Numbered from the stretch's first letter, positions 1 through 9,036 are shown. The stretch: 64,000 bases of DNA from Sphingorhabdus sp. (GCA_028279555.1 JANQNO010000007.1:62001-126000); one strand, 5' to 3'. The notes: generated by a model from the letters alone, not told the origin. Program-made: numbers and translations.

Positions 1-2
1 TG

Positions 3-41
3 CTGGATCTCGACAGCCACCGCGCCAAAAAAGGCAAATAA
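3..41 (+). CDS. C-terminal end of an upstream gene (partial, uncertain)
   Basis: The frame entering from the left edge reads a short basic tail, LDLDSHRAKKGK, and then stops with TAA. The codons look like those of the neighbours, and the M16 peptidase begins about 50 bases later. Too little is present to name the protein, and another frame also stays open across this short stretch, so this is only a probable gene end. Confidence 0.3.
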   Translation: MDLDSHRAKKGK

Positions 42-93
42 CACACGCATTTCGCGCTTGCCTGCGCGCCATCCATTGATAATCATGCACGGC

Positions 94-2970
94 ATGACTT
101 TTCTAACCCGGCCGCTTCTCGCAGCGACATTGTTGTGGGCGCTTGCAGTGCCAGGGCCGGCAATTGCCAGCCACCCTGCACCACCTGCCGGCACCGAGCG
201 CACCGAGCCATGGAATGCAGAAACCTCCGACCTGGAACCTGACCGGAGCATCATTTTCGGCCGGCTGCCCAATGGTATGCACTATGCCATCCGTCCCAAT
301 AACCGCCCGGAAAATCAGGTCATTATCCGCATGGCGGTTGATTTCGGATCGGCTGCGGAAGCAGAGGATGAACAGGGACTCGCGCATTTTATCGAACATA
401 TGGCTTTCAACGGATCTACCAATGTTCCCGAAGGCGAAATGGTCAAAATGCTCGAACGGCTCGGCCTGCAATTTGGCGCGGACACCAACGCATCCACCGG
501 ATATACCCGGACCACCTACAAGCTCGATCTGCCGCGGTCCGACACATCGCTCATCGACAAGGCGCTGTTTTTGATGCGCGAAACCGCCAGCGAGGTGACC
601 TTCGATCCAGCCGCGGTCGAACGCGAACGCGGCGTCGTGATTGCCGAAATGCGCCAGCGGGAAAATTTCGGCTTTCAGGCACTGCGCGCGCGCAATAATT
701 TCCTTTATCCGGGCAGCTATTTCGCGACGCGCTATCCGATCGGGAAGCGAGAAATTGTCGAAGCGGCAAGCGCGTCGCAAATGAAAGCGCTTTATTCCAG
801 ATGGTACCGGCCCGATCGGACCCGGCTGGTCATCGCCGGGCCAGTTGATCCAGCGCAGATGGAGAGAATGATCATCGCGCATTTTGGCGGCTGGCAAAAA
901 GACGGACCGGAGCTGGGCGAAATCGACCGCTGCGCCTTCGATGAAGACCGGCCCAGTGCCGCCGCACAATTTGCGCATCCCAAGCTCACTGAAAATGTGA
1001 CGGTCACACAGCTGGTCAAAGACAAGAAACGCGCCGACACCTTCGACCGCGCGCTTTTGCAGCTCAAGATGCAGATAGCCGGCTCCATCATCAGCGATCG
1101 CATGACGCGGCTGTCACGCAGCCAGGATATCCCCTTTCTGGGCAGCAGCATGATTTTCGAACCCGGCTTTTGCGACGCACATGCCCGCATCGGTTTTTCG
1201 GTTTCGGGCAAGGATGGCAGCGTGCCCGAGCTGCTCCCCGTCGTCGAACAGAAACTGCGGCAAGCCGCGCGCTTCGGATTCTCTGCGCAGGAAGTGAAGG
1301 AACAGCTGCGCCGCTTCGATACGCGCTATGAAAATGCCGCCAAGGGTGCCAACACCCGGCAGAGCGCGGTATTTGCCAATGCGCTGGCGGCGCTCGATGA
1401 CAATGTCCTCAATGATCCGCGGCATCTACAACTGGTGTGGCTTTCCGCGCGGCCTTTCCTCACGCCGGATGCTATCAGCATGGAATTTGCGCGCTGGCAT
1501 GACCAGCTCGACCGGCCCCTGATCTTTTTTCAGGGGAAACAGGCACTGGAAGATCCCGACCAGTTGCTGGCGGTCTTTCGCGGCAGCCGGGCAGTCGCGG
1601 TATCCGCTCCGGAAACACGGGGCGCAACAGAGTTTGCCTATACCGATTTTGGCCCGCCCGGAGAGATCGTCGAAGACAGTCGGATTGCCGATCTCGATAT
1701 CCGCACCGTTCGCTTTGCCAACAATGTGTTGCTCAATATCAAAAAGACACCGTTTGAGGACAACCGTATCCGTTTCAGCTTGCGTATAGCCGGCGGCGAA
1801 TTGGCGCTGGGCAAAGAGAATGCAGCGCTTTCGGCGCTGATGAATGGTGCCTTTATTTCAGGCGGGCTCGAGGCGCACAGCCTCGATGATCTGCGTTCGA
1901 TATTTGCCGGAACCACAGTCAAATCCGCCTTTTCGATCCGCGATGAATATTTCGGCGGCAGCGGAAGCGTCGCGCCTGCCGATCTTGAAAAGCAGATGCA
2001 GTTTCTGGCGGCTTATGTAACGCACCCCGGCTACCGCGAAGAAGCGCTGCGTATCTATCGCCGGCCGCTCGAGGAGCGTTATGCTAGGCTGGATGCAACG
2101 CCGGGGCAGGCGCTGACCGTCGCCTACAACCGAATCATAACCGGGGACGATCCGCGGTTTTCTCTGGCACCTCTGGAAACAGCCAAATCGCTCGACTTTG
2201 AACAGCTCAAAGACGCGCTCGGCGATGCCCTGGCCAAGAATCAGGTCGAAATAGCGCTTGTCGGCGATCTCGATGAAGCAGCTGCGATCGCGGCGGTTGC
2301 CAAGACATTTGGTGCGATACCCATGCGCAAAGCCGAGGCCGATCCCTATGCCGAAGCCCGCAACACCACCTGGTCACCGGAGCGCCGCATATACAATGTC
2401 CCGCACAGAGGCGAAGCCGATCAGCTGAGCTGGCGGCGGACCTGGACAACCAGCGACGGCATGGATCAGAAACTCGATTTCACCATGGATCTTCTGGCCC
2501 GCATCGTCACCATCCGCCTGCTCGACGAGCTGCGCGAAAGGCTGGGTGCGAGCTATAGCGGCGGCGCGACCTCCTATATGTCGCAGATATATCCGGGTCG
2601 CGGTACATTCAGTATTCGCACCAGCGGCGACCCGAAGGACTTAGAGGCCATCGAAAAAGCCGTTGACGGGATTATCGCCGAGATAGCAGTTGGGCCAGTC
2701 TCGGCCGATCTGTTCGAACGCGCACGTAAACCCGCTCTCGAGGCCTATCGCGACTGGCGTCAGAAAAACAGCACTTGGATTGGCGTAGCGGCGCGTGCGC
2801 AGACTCGCCCCGACCGGCTCGACAGGTTTCGGCGCAGCGAAGAAACATACCGTTCGATCACGCCAGACGATGTGCATCAGGCAGCGCTTCGTTTTTTGAA
2901 AGACAGGGAAAGCTATATTTTTCGCGCTGTTCCGGCGGAACAATCGAACGAGCCAAGCTGGGACAAGTAA
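94..2970 (+). CDS. secreted M16-family zinc metallopeptidase (insulinase/pitrilysin type)
   Basis: This 958-residue protein starts with a hydrophobic signal peptide of about 25 residues (MTFLTRPLLAATLLW..., ending near AIA), so it should act in the periplasm or outer envelope. Near residue 98 it has the inverted zinc site HFIEH. The distal Glu follows about 75 residues later in the ERERGVVIAEM stretch, as in active M16 subunits. The length fits the fused two-half form (active N-terminal half plus structural C-terminal half). An in-frame TTG at 58 and an ATG at 85 are alternative starts; the ATG at 94 begins the signal peptide cleanly. The substrate cannot be read from the sequence. Confidence 0.9.
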   Translation: MTFLTRPLLAATLLWALAVPGPAIASHPAPPAGTERTEPWNAETSDLEPDRSIIFGRLPNGMHYAIRPNNRPENQVIIRMAVDFGSAAEAEDEQGLAHFIEHMAFNGSTNVPEGEMVKMLERLGLQFGADTNASTGYTRTTYKLDLPRSDTSLIDKALFLMRETASEVTFDPAAVERERGVVIAEMRQRENFGFQALRARNNFLYPGSYFATRYPIGKREIVEAASASQMKALYSRWYRPDRTRLVIAGPVDPAQMERMIIAHFGGWQKDGPELGEIDRCAFDEDRPSAAAQFAHPKLTENVTVTQLVKDKKRADTFDRALLQLKMQIAGSIISDRMTRLSRSQDIPFLGSSMIFEPGFCDAHARIGFSVSGKDGSVPELLPVVEQKLRQAARFGFSAQEVKEQLRRFDTRYENAAKGANTRQSAVFANALAALDDNVLNDPRHLQLVWLSARPFLTPDAISMEFARWHDQLDRPLIFFQGKQALEDPDQLLAVFRGSRAVAVSAPETRGATEFAYTDFGPPGEIVEDSRIADLDIRTVRFANNVLLNIKKTPFEDNRIRFSLRIAGGELALGKENAALSALMNGAFISGGLEAHSLDDLRSIFAGTTVKSAFSIRDEYFGGSGSVAPADLEKQMQFLAAYVTHPGYREEALRIYRRPLEERYARLDATPGQALTVAYNRIITGDDPRFSLAPLETAKSLDFEQLKDALGDALAKNQVEIALVGDLDEAAAIAAVAKTFGAIPMRKAEADPYAEARNTTWSPERRIYNVPHRGEADQLSWRRTWTTSDGMDQKLDFTMDLLARIVTIRLLDELRERLGASYSGGATSYMSQIYPGRGTFSIRTSGDPKDLEAIEKAVDGIIAEIAVGPVSADLFERARKPALEAYRDWRQKNSTWIGVAARAQTRPDRLDRFRRSEETYRSITPDDVHQAALRFLKDRESYIFRAVPAEQSNEPSWDK

Positions 2971-2973
2971 GGC

Positions 2974-3126
2974 TTAGCCCTTTGTTTTATAGCCAGCAAC
3001 AATGCCCAGGACAAAGGAAAGAAACAGCCCGAGCTGGACTTCGCTATTCGTCGCGCCGCCCCAGCCAATATATTCATGGCCCCAGACAAAAAGCCCGACA
3101 AATATGGCTGTAGCCAATCCAACCAT
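2974..3126 (-). CDS. 50-residue hydrophobic membrane protein
   Basis: A short minus-strand frame starts with ATG at 3126 and ends with TAA at 2974. Its leader has a good Shine-Dalgarno (GGAG, then AAAGCAA, then ATG). The product has two hydrophobic stretches: LATAIFVGLFVW near the N-terminus and VQLGLFLSFVLGIVAG near the C-terminus. They are separated by a polar HEYIGWGGATNSE loop, which suggests a two-helix inner-membrane protein. It converges with the M16 peptidase gene, ending 4 bases past that stop. I do not recognise the family. The ribosome site and fully used frame argue that it is real. Confidence 0.6.
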   Translation of the reverse strand: MVGLATAIFVGLFVWGHEYIGWGGATNSEVQLGLFLSFVLGIVAGYKTKG

Positions 3127-3245
3127 TTGCTTTCTCCAGACGGAACTTGGTCTATTCCACAGATTCGAGAATCAATTTTACGCGCGCTTGAGTCAATTTC
3201 CGGTTTCCGTGCGTCGTTAATTTTTCCTTTCCGGCTATCCCGCCC

Positions 3246-3273
3246 TTGCACCCTCGACGCTGGCAATTATAGG
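3246..3273 (+). promoter_or_regulatory. candidate sigma-70 promoter for purS-purQ
   Basis: TTGCAC and TATAGG are separated by 16 bases, ending about 35 bases before the purS ATG. Both hexamers differ from consensus and the spacing is one short, so this is a reasonable guess only. Confidence 0.4.
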
Positions 3274-3307
3274 GGGAGGCGAAGAAAAAGCGTCAGGCAG
3301 ACACGTC

Positions 3308-3535
3308 ATGAAAACCCGCATATTCGTTACGTTGAAAAATGGAGTGCTCGACCCGCAGGGCAAGGCAATTCACCATGCATTGGAGGGTCTGGGGTTCACC
3401 GGCGTGCAAGATGTGCGCGCCGGACGGTTGATCGAGCTGGAGCATGAAGACGGCCTTGGCCAGGATCAGCTTGAGGATATGTGCAAGAAACTGCTCGCCA
3501 ACACCGTTATCGAGAATTTCGAGATTGAAAGCTAG
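3308..3535 (+). CDS. purS: phosphoribosylformylglycinamidine synthase subunit PurS
   Basis: A 75-residue protein of the usual PurS length, opening with the family pattern MKTRIFVTLKNGVLDPQGKAI and continuing with a GFTGVQDVRAGRLIEL segment. PurS bridges PurL and the glutaminase PurQ in the fourth step of purine synthesis (FGAR to FGAM), where it helps deliver ammonia. purQ follows after 6 bases, so the two are co-transcribed. purL is not in this window. Confidence 0.95.
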   Translation: MKTRIFVTLKNGVLDPQGKAIHHALEGLGFTGVQDVRAGRLIELEHEDGLGQDQLEDMCKKLLANTVIENFEIES

Positions 3536-3541
3536 GCGAAG

Positions 3542-4219
3542 ATGCGCGCTGCTGTCATACAATTTCCCGGTTCCAATTGTGATCGCGATATGGTGGTCGC
3601 CATTCGTAAGGTTACAGGCGCGGATACCAGCCTGGTCTGGCATGGCGAGAGCGCATTGCCGGATGGCCTTGATCTCATCGCCATTCCGGGCGGCTTTTCC
3701 TATGGCGACTATCTGCGCTCGGGCGCGATGGCAGCGCGGTCTCCAATCATGAAAGCCGTCATCAATGCTGCCCGGTCCGGCGTTCCGGTGCTTGGCGTGT
3801 GCAACGGCTTTCAGATTTTGACCGAGAGCGGCCTGCTTCCCGGCGCGCTGATGCGCAATGCCGGCATTCGTTTCGTTTGCCGGAATGTCAGACTTAAGGT
3901 CGAAAACGGCCAGTCGATCTTTACCAGCCAATATGATCCAGGCGAGGAAATCACGATTCCGGTTGCGCACCATGATGGCAATTATTTTGCCGATGAAGCG
4001 CAGCTTGACCGCCTCGAAGGCGAGGGACGGGTTGCCTTTCGCTATGCCGAACAGGTCAACGGTTCGGCGCGCAATATTGCCGGAATCCTGAATGATGCAG
4101 GCAATGTGCTGGGTATGATGCCGCACCCTGAACGCATGATCGAAGCCGCGCAGGGCGGTTCAGACGGAAGGCGGCTCTTCGCCGGGTTTGTCGAGGGCGT
4201 CATCCACGAGGTCGCCTGA
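3542..4219 (+). CDS. purQ: phosphoribosylformylglycinamidine synthase glutaminase subunit PurQ
   Basis: A 225-residue class I glutamine amidotransferase. The N-terminal FPGSNCDRD, the [10 protein letters not shown] loop, the nucleophile Cys87 in GVCNGFQ and the His/Glu pair in MPHPERM near residue 197 are all present. It supplies ammonia to PurL for FGAM synthesis. It lies 6 bases after purS. Its last 60 bases overlap the 3' end of the convergent membrane-protein gene on the other strand. Confidence 0.96.
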   Translation: MRAAVIQFPGSNCDRDMVVAIRKVTGADTSLVWHGESALPDGLDLIAIPGGFSYGDYLRSGAMAARSPIMKAVINAARSGVPVLGVCNGFQILTESGLLPGALMRNAGIRFVCRNVRLKVENGQSIFTSQYDPGEEITIPVAHHDGNYFADEAQLDRLEGEGRVAFRYAEQVNGSARNIAGILNDAGNVLGMMPHPERMIEAAQGGSDGRRLFAGFVEGVIHEVA

Positions 4220-4579
4220 AGCAGGCTCTTCGGGTGCTTTTTCTTTGCGCCCCGGCTGAAGCCATTGGCCCACAAACAGCAATATAGTCGGCCACAGCAT
4301 CGTGTTCCAGATATCATGCCAATGCGCGGCGTTTGACTGGACATCTCCGTGCAATATTTCGCGGCGCAGATCCAGCCACTCACCGCCGAGCGCTGCGGCC
4401 AGAGCACCGAGCCAGGCGAGAATCCAGCCGCCTTTTCGCCGCCAGCACAGGCGTATGATGACAAAGATCAGCAGCCCGATATGGATATGCAGCGCATCGC
4501 GCGCCAGCCCGGTATAGCTTTCGATCAGGATCTTATAGTCCTGAAACCGGTCGGAATCGATGAAGGCGAGAATATCCAT
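4160..4579 (-). CDS. small integral membrane protein of unknown function
   Basis: A 139-residue protein with three likely membrane helices: about residues 32-46 ([15 protein letters not shown]), 52-70 ([18 protein letters not shown]) and 88-107 ([18 protein letters not shown]). The C-terminal tail is acidic and charged, and it overlaps purQ by 60 bases tail to tail. No family is recognised. The transporter-like gene just upstream on the same strand ends 15 bases before this start, so the two may be co-transcribed. Confidence 0.7.
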   Translation of the reverse strand: MDILAFIDSDRFQDYKILIESYTGLARDALHIHIGLLIFVIIRLCWRRKGGWILAWLGALAAALGGEWLDLRREILHGDVQSNAAHWHDIWNTMLWPTILLFVGQWLQPGRKEKAPEEPASGDLVDDALDKPGEEPPSV

Positions 4580-4594
4580 GCGAGGATCCTAACC

Positions 4595-5383
4595 CTAGAG
4601 CTTCACATGAAAGGGAGAGAAGTCGGTGCCGTCATCGAATATCTCGACATCCTCCCGCCGCTTCAGCCACCCGACCACAGCATAGGTCACCGGCGTCAAT
4701 ATCGCCTCCCATGCGACCTTCAGCAGCCAGTTGGTAATCATAACAGTGATGACCGCCTCGGCGGTCCAGACGCCCAGAAAGGCAACCGGATAGAAGATCA
4801 GGCTATCGACGCCCTGGCCGACGACCGTCGAACCGATGGTCCGGGACCATAGCGCCTTGCCCTGCGTCCAGATTTTCATTTTGGCCATCACATAGCTGTT
4901 CACGAACTCGCCCGCCCAAAAGGCAAGGATCGAAGCCAGAACGATGCGCCATGTGCTTCCGAAAACCGACTGGTAAGTGGCCTGGCAAATGTCGCCGCTG
5001 CTGCTGCTGCCCGCCATGGCGAGGCTGTCGCTCGCCGGGCAGGTCCAACCGGCAAAAGGCGGCATCGCAACGACCAGCCAGCTCATAAAGGCCATGAATA
5101 TCAACGCGGCAAAGCCCGTCCAGATTACCCGGCGGGCGCGCGCAAAACCATATACCTCGGTCAGAACGTCGCCGATCACATAGCCGATCGGAAAAAACAG
5201 GATACCAGCGCCGAAGATAAACTCGCTGCCGCCAAGATCGATAGCCGCCAATTTCGAAGCGCCGATGACATTGGACAAAAGCAATATCGCGACAAAGGCC
5301 GCCATCACGAAATCATAGTAGAGAAACCGGCGGTCCGATGCTGCAGCCGCGCTGCTCCTGGCCGGATTGCTATTGTCGTCCAT
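4595..5383 (-). CDS. VUT/YhhQ-family queuosine precursor transporter
   Basis: A polytopic membrane protein of 262 residues from the ATG at 5383. It has the DUF165/YhhQ pattern: LLLSNVIGASKLAAI in the first helix, then FFPIGYVIGDVLTEVYGFARARRVIW and FWAGEFVNSYVMAKMKI. The family imports the queuosine precursors preQ0/preQ1 for tRNA modification. It has an interior insert (about residues 96-118, TCPASDSLAMAGSSSSGDIC) between two Cys. The frame opens upstream into the tRNA-Arg gene, but that part is not protein. An ATG at 5398 is a possible alternative start. Confidence 0.88.
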   Translation of the reverse strand: MDDNSNPARSSAAAASDRRFLYYDFVMAAFVAILLLSNVIGASKLAAIDLGGSEFIFGAGILFFPIGYVIGDVLTEVYGFARARRVIWTGFAALIFMAFMSWLVVAMPPFAGWTCPASDSLAMAGSSSSGDICQATYQSVFGSTWRIVLASILAFWAGEFVNSYVMAKMKIWTQGKALWSRTIGSTVVGQGVDSLIFYPVAFLGVWTAEAVITVMITNWLLKVAWEAILTPVTYAVVGWLKRREDVEIFDDGTDFSPFHVKL

Positions 5384-5446
5384 TACGCAATCACGCATAA
5401 CCTGCTTTGCTTGGCGGGGCAAAGCCGTTATTGGCCAATCCGGCCA

Positions 5447-5523
5447 GCGCCCGTAGCTCATCTGGATAGAGCGCGAGACTTCTAATCTTGAGGCAGCAGG
5501 TTCGAGTCCTGCCGGGCGCGCCA
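5447..5523 (+). tRNA. tRNA-Arg (anticodon TCT)
   Basis: A 77-base cloverleaf. The acceptor stem is GCGCCCG/CGGGCGC, the D arm GCTC...GAGC, the anticodon loop CTTCTAA (TCT, reading AGA/AGG) and the T arm GCAGG-TTCGAGT-CCTGC. The discriminator is G and the 3' CCA is encoded. It lies head to head with the transporter gene and converges with the acyl-CoA dehydrogenase operon. Confidence 0.97.
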
Positions 5524-5533
5524 AACCTTCTTT

Positions 5534-6655
5534 TCAGGCGAAAAGCAGTTTCTTCAACTTGACCCGCTGCCATGCGGCATCGCCCAGTTGGCTAGCCTGA
5601 AAGATCGCCGCCCGGCGGTGCAATCCGGCATCGCAATCGCGCGTGAAACCAAAACCGCCATGAAACTGTATGGCGCGGTCGGCTGCATGGCCATATGTCT
5701 TGTCAGCCGCCGCCTTGGCCATGCGCACCGCAACCTCGCCTTCGCCTTGCGCCGAAAAATTATGCGCAGCGCTGTAGAGCAGGCTGCGCGATTTTTCATA
5801 TCCGACATAGGCATCGACCGTGGGATGCTTGAGCGCCTGATACCCCCCGATGACCTTTCCGAATTGCGTCCGGGTTTTGAGATATTCGACCGTATAGTCG
5901 ATCACCGCTTGCGCGCCGCCGCACATCTCCGCCGATTGGAGCAGGCCCGATGCAAGCTCGACATGGGCGAGTGCCGCTTCGGCTTTGGCTGGGTCGAGCA
6001 TTCGGCTCTGTGGCACTGAAATGCCGTCCAGCGTGAGGGCGAAGCTGCGGCGGGTTTCATCGATGATCTTTTCCGCGCGCCATGCCGCAGCCCCAATATC
6101 GTCGCGGGTCAGAAGAATCAGCGCGGGCGCGTTGTCAAAACTCACCGAGGCAATCACGATATCCGCGGCCTCTCCCCATTGCACGGCCAGCTTCTTGCCC
6201 GACAGGACCAGTTGGCCGCCTTCGCTCCGGGCTACAGCATCGACATGGGTCAGCTCCCAATCGCCATGCGGCTCTTGCAGCGCCAGCGTGCCGATTCCGC
6301 CGCCCGCCAGCTTGGGTAACCACTCGCCCTTTTGCTCATCATGTGCGCCGGCGAGCAGAGCCTGCGCGGCAAGCGTTGTGGCGACAAAAGGCGACGCCAT
6401 AAGATTGCGGCCCATCTGTTCGGCAATGGGAACGGCCTCGCCAAGCGACAAGCCGATCCCGCCGAGGTTCTCGGGAATGGCAATGCCAAGCCAGCCAAGC
6501 TCGGCTATTTCCTGCCACAGCGCGCGATCGAAACCCTCGTCGCTTTCCATCAGCGCGCGGACTTTCTCGATCGGCGAGCGTTCGCGGCAAAAGTCACTTG
6601 CCTGATCGAGCAATGCGACCTGCTCCTCCGATATGCCCAGCTTGGCCAATTCCAT
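5534..6655 (-). CDS. acyl-CoA dehydrogenase family protein (likely non-catalytic or heteromeric subunit)
   Basis: A 373-residue protein with the acyl-CoA dehydrogenase fold: N-terminal helical domain with GWLGIAIPENLGGIGLS, middle strand domain, and C-terminal helices with TRTQFGKVIGGYQALKH and HGGFGFTRDCDAG. Where active members carry the base in an EGT(N/S)xI motif, this one reads RRAAIFQASQLGD, so the usual Glu is absent. The start ATG at 6655 has AGAGAGGAT in front. It is the last of three co-directional genes with gaps of 10-15 bases, suggesting one heteromeric enzyme. The substrate is unknown. Confidence 0.88.
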   Translation of the reverse strand: MELAKLGISEEQVALLDQASDFCRERSPIEKVRALMESDEGFDRALWQEIAELGWLGIAIPENLGGIGLSLGEAVPIAEQMGRNLMASPFVATTLAAQALLAGAHDEQKGEWLPKLAGGGIGTLALQEPHGDWELTHVDAVARSEGGQLVLSGKKLAVQWGEAADIVIASVSFDNAPALILLTRDDIGAAAWRAEKIIDETRRSFALTLDGISVPQSRMLDPAKAEAALAHVELASGLLQSAEMCGGAQAVIDYTVEYLKTRTQFGKVIGGYQALKHPTVDAYVGYEKSRSLLYSAAHNFSAQGEGEVAVRMAKAAADKTYGHAADRAIQFHGGFGFTRDCDAGLHRRAAIFQASQLGDAAWQRVKLKKLLFA

Positions 6656-6669
6656 ACCTAATCCTCTCT

Positions 6670-7404
6670 TCAAATTTCCCGGACAAACTCAACGGCATTC
6701 TTCTCCGCCTGATCCAGACGCGAGCGGCCGAGCTTGTTCGCCCAATAGCTTTCCGAACCCGCCGCCATCCGCCAATCATAGAGCCGCCTGATCCACAGCT
6801 GCATATCATATTCTTCGGTGACGCCAATCGCCCCGTGAACCGCATGGGCAATCGAGGTGGCAATCGGAACTGCGGCACTGGCCGCATGCTTGGCCACGGC
6901 GGCACGAGGCTCGCCAACATCAAATCCCCCGGCGCAGCCATATTGCGACGCGACGCGGACAAGCGCCGCCTGCTCTGCCAGCTGCGCCATCTGCTGCTGG
7001 ATCGCCTGCTGCGCAGCGAGCGGTTTGCCGAATTGTTCGCGCGTGCAGACATGTGCGCTACAAAAGGCGAGCAGCTTTTCCAGTGCACCCGCGATCAACG
7101 CTGAATGAACCACGGCAAGCAACGCGCGCGACGGCGTTCTTTCAATGCGCCGCCTGAGCATGGCGAGCGCAATATCGGCGGGCGCAGCTGCCACACCTAT
7201 TGCGCGCAACAAAGGCTCGGCCTCAAGCAGAGACAGCCCCGCACCTCCTTCGGCCTCGGTGCGCAAAGCATCCAGAAATCCTGCTGCATCGATTGCGCCG
7301 AGCACAGCGCTTGCCGCCGCTTCATCGCCTTCGATTACGCGCAGCCTCTCGGGCGGATAATGCTGGGTAAGCAAGCGCTCAAAGGGCTCAAGAAATTCGT
7401 TCAT
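6670..7404 (-). CDS. short acyl-CoA dehydrogenase-like subunit lacking the middle domain
   Basis: At 244 residues this is well below the usual 370-400 for the family. The N-terminal part reads like a reduced helical domain (GFLDALRTEAEGGAGLSLLEAEPLL). The C-terminal helical domain is recognisable: TREQFGKPLAAQQAIQQQMA, then HAVHGAIGVTEEYDMQLWIRRLYDWRM. The substrate- and FAD-contacting strand domain, with its PGAGSD-type segment, is missing and the frame is intact. A GAGG site precedes ATG 7404. Position between two other ACAD genes suggests an accessory subunit like those of heterotetrameric FadE enzymes. Confidence 0.82.
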   Translation of the reverse strand: MNEFLEPFERLLTQHYPPERLRVIEGDEAAASAVLGAIDAAGFLDALRTEAEGGAGLSLLEAEPLLRAIGVAAAPADIALAMLRRRIERTPSRALLAVVHSALIAGALEKLLAFCSAHVCTREQFGKPLAAQQAIQQQMAQLAEQAALVRVASQYGCAGGFDVGEPRAAVAKHAASAAVPIATSIAHAVHGAIGVTEEYDMQLWIRRLYDWRMAAGSESYWANKLGRSRLDQAEKNAVEFVREI

Positions 7405-7414
7405 CAAGACCGCC

Positions 7415-8554
7415 TCATCTTAGGCCCAGCCCCCGCGCGATCATCCCGCGCAAAATTTCCCGCGTCCCGCCGCGCAGCGAAAATGATGGCGCGAGTTGCA
7501 GCAGAAGCCGCGTGGCCGCCTGCAATTCCGCATTCGGCGTTTCCTCGGGATGACTCGCCAGGTCGTCGGCGACGATTTGCGGAATCTTCTGCTCGAACGA
7601 ATTGCCCAGATCCTTGATGAGCGCCGCTTCGGTCACCGGACTGTTCCCTTTCTCCAGCTCCGCCGCGACCGCAATGGACATTTGCCTGAGCGCTGCCAGC
7701 TCCGCTGTGAGCGCACCGATTTTGGTGGTGCGCGCATCGCTGATCTCTGCCTGCGCGGAGACATGCCCGATCCAGGCATCGAGCAAGACGGCGCTTGAAT
7801 ATATCCGCTCCGGCCCACTGCGCTCAAAGGCAAGCTCTGCCGTTACCTGTTTCCAGCCCTCTCCGTCCTCCCCTACCAATGCGTCCGCCTCCAATTGGAC
7901 GTCGTCGAAGAAAATCTCGTTGAAATCGGTTTCGCCTGTCAAATCCTCTATGGGCCGGATCGTCACACCCGGGGCCTTCAGATCGACGATGAATTGCGAC
8001 ATACCGCCATGGCGATCTTCACTGTCTGACGTGCGCACCAGCGCAATGACATAGTCGTTGAGATGTGCACCGCTGGTCCAGATTTTCCGGCCATTTAATA
8101 TCCAGCCACCGTCTTGCTGTCTCTTGGCGCGGGACTGAATCGCGGCGAGATCACTGCCCGCCCCCGGCTCGCTCATGCCGATGGAGAAGAAAAGCTCGCC
8201 GGCACAAATTTTCGGGATGAAGCGCTGTCTCTGCTCTTCGCTGCCGAATTTGAGCAGCAGCGGCGCGCTTTGCCGGTCGGCTATCCAGTGCGCCGCCACT
8301 GGAGCGCCTGCAATCAGCAGTTCTTCGACGACGACAAAGCGTGCAAACGGCCCCATCCCCTGCCCGCCATATCGCCTGGGAATCGTCAGCCCGATCAGGC
8401 CCTCTTCCGCCATTTTGCGGCTGAATTCCGCGCTATAGCCCATCCATGTCCGCGCCCGCTCAGGCAGCGTCATGCCAGCGCATTCACGCGCGACCAAGGC
8501 GCGCACTTTCTCTCGCAAAGCCTCGGCCTCATCCGGAAGCGGCGTGAAAGACAA
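7415..8554 (-). CDS. acyl-CoA dehydrogenase family protein (FAD-binding subunit)
   Basis: A 379-residue full-length member. GLIGLTIPRRYGGQGMGP lies in the N-terminal domain, the flavin/substrate strand segment SIGMSEPGAGSDLAAIQSRA follows, then WILNGRKIWTSGAHLNDYVI, and near the end SLRGGTREILRGMIARGLG. It appears to start at a TTG (8554), because a stop lies just upstream in frame and no ATG fits the family N-terminus. It is the first gene of the three-gene operon. The chemistry is alpha,beta-dehydrogenation of an unidentified acyl-CoA. Confidence 0.9.
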   Translation of the reverse strand: MSFTPLPDEAEALREKVRALVARECAGMTLPERARTWMGYSAEFSRKMAEEGLIGLTIPRRYGGQGMGPFARFVVVEELLIAGAPVAAHWIADRQSAPLLLKFGSEEQRQRFIPKICAGELFFSIGMSEPGAGSDLAAIQSRAKRQQDGGWILNGRKIWTSGAHLNDYVIALVRTSDSEDRHGGMSQFIVDLKAPGVTIRPIEDLTGETDFNEIFFDDVQLEADALVGEDGEGWKQVTAELAFERSGPERIYSSAVLLDAWIGHVSAQAEISDARTTKIGALTAELAALRQMSIAVAAELEKGNSPVTEAALIKDLGNSFEQKIPQIVADDLASHPEETPNAELQAATRLLLQLAPSFSLRGGTREILRGMIARGLGLR

Positions 8555-8642
8555 AGGCGCTATAGCGATAGGCTAATCTCCTCGTCCCCCTGTTTAATCG
8601 TGCAGTTAAAAAAGGGAAGGCATGATGTGCCTATCTTTTTCT

Positions 8643-8727
8643 CGTCATTGCGAGCGTAGCGAAGCAATCCAGAACAGGACAACGCGGCACCGGATTGCTT
8701 CGTAAACTGCTGCTCCCCGCAATGACG
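8643..8727. repeat. dispersed inverted repeat (GTCATTGCGAGCG type)
   Basis: The outer arms CGTCATTGCG and CGCAATGACG face each other across about 65 bases, with an inner pair GAAGCAATCC and GGATTGCTTC. This type of palindromic intergenic element is widespread in Proteobacteria. It sits between the acyl-CoA dehydrogenase operon and the cobalamin riboswitch. Only one copy of this family is seen in the window. Confidence 0.65.
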
Positions 8728-8769
8728 AACGGACTTGCAATTCTGCCGAACACGGCGCATAGGCCCGGC

Positions 8770-8940
8770 TACGCATAGGGTTGGACGGAAACGTCCATGA
8801 AAAGGGAAGCCGGTTCGAAACCGGCGCTGCCCCCGCAACTGTGACCGGATAGGCGGTCGCGCAATATGCCACTGAAGAAATTCGGGAAGGCGCGCGACTT
8901 CCAGCAACCCGGGAGCCAGGAGACCTGCCAGATGCGGTCG
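8770..8940 (+). promoter_or_regulatory. cobalamin (AdoCbl-type) riboswitch
   Basis: The leader contains the conserved order of B12 aptamer elements: GGGAAGCCGGTTCGAAACCGG, GCTGCCCCCGCAACTGTGA, a GCCACTG B12-box element, and GGGAAGGCG followed by GAGCCAGGAGACCTGCC. It ends about 100 bases upstream of btuB, which fits control of translation or transcription of btuB and the next gene. High cobalamin is expected to lower expression. The aptamer edges are approximate. Confidence 0.93.
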
Positions 8941-9036
8941 TTTTTCGCGCGGGCGGGGTGCACCGATGCGGACGAGGGATAACCTTCGCATGACGGCGAA
9001 TATGAAATGAACGTCATGGGAAGGAGTTAAAAAACC

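Noticed and set aside
5384-5524. N-terminal extension of the VUT transporter frame
   Set aside because: It translates the complement of the tRNA-Arg gene (MARPAGLEPAASRLE...), a familiar artefact.
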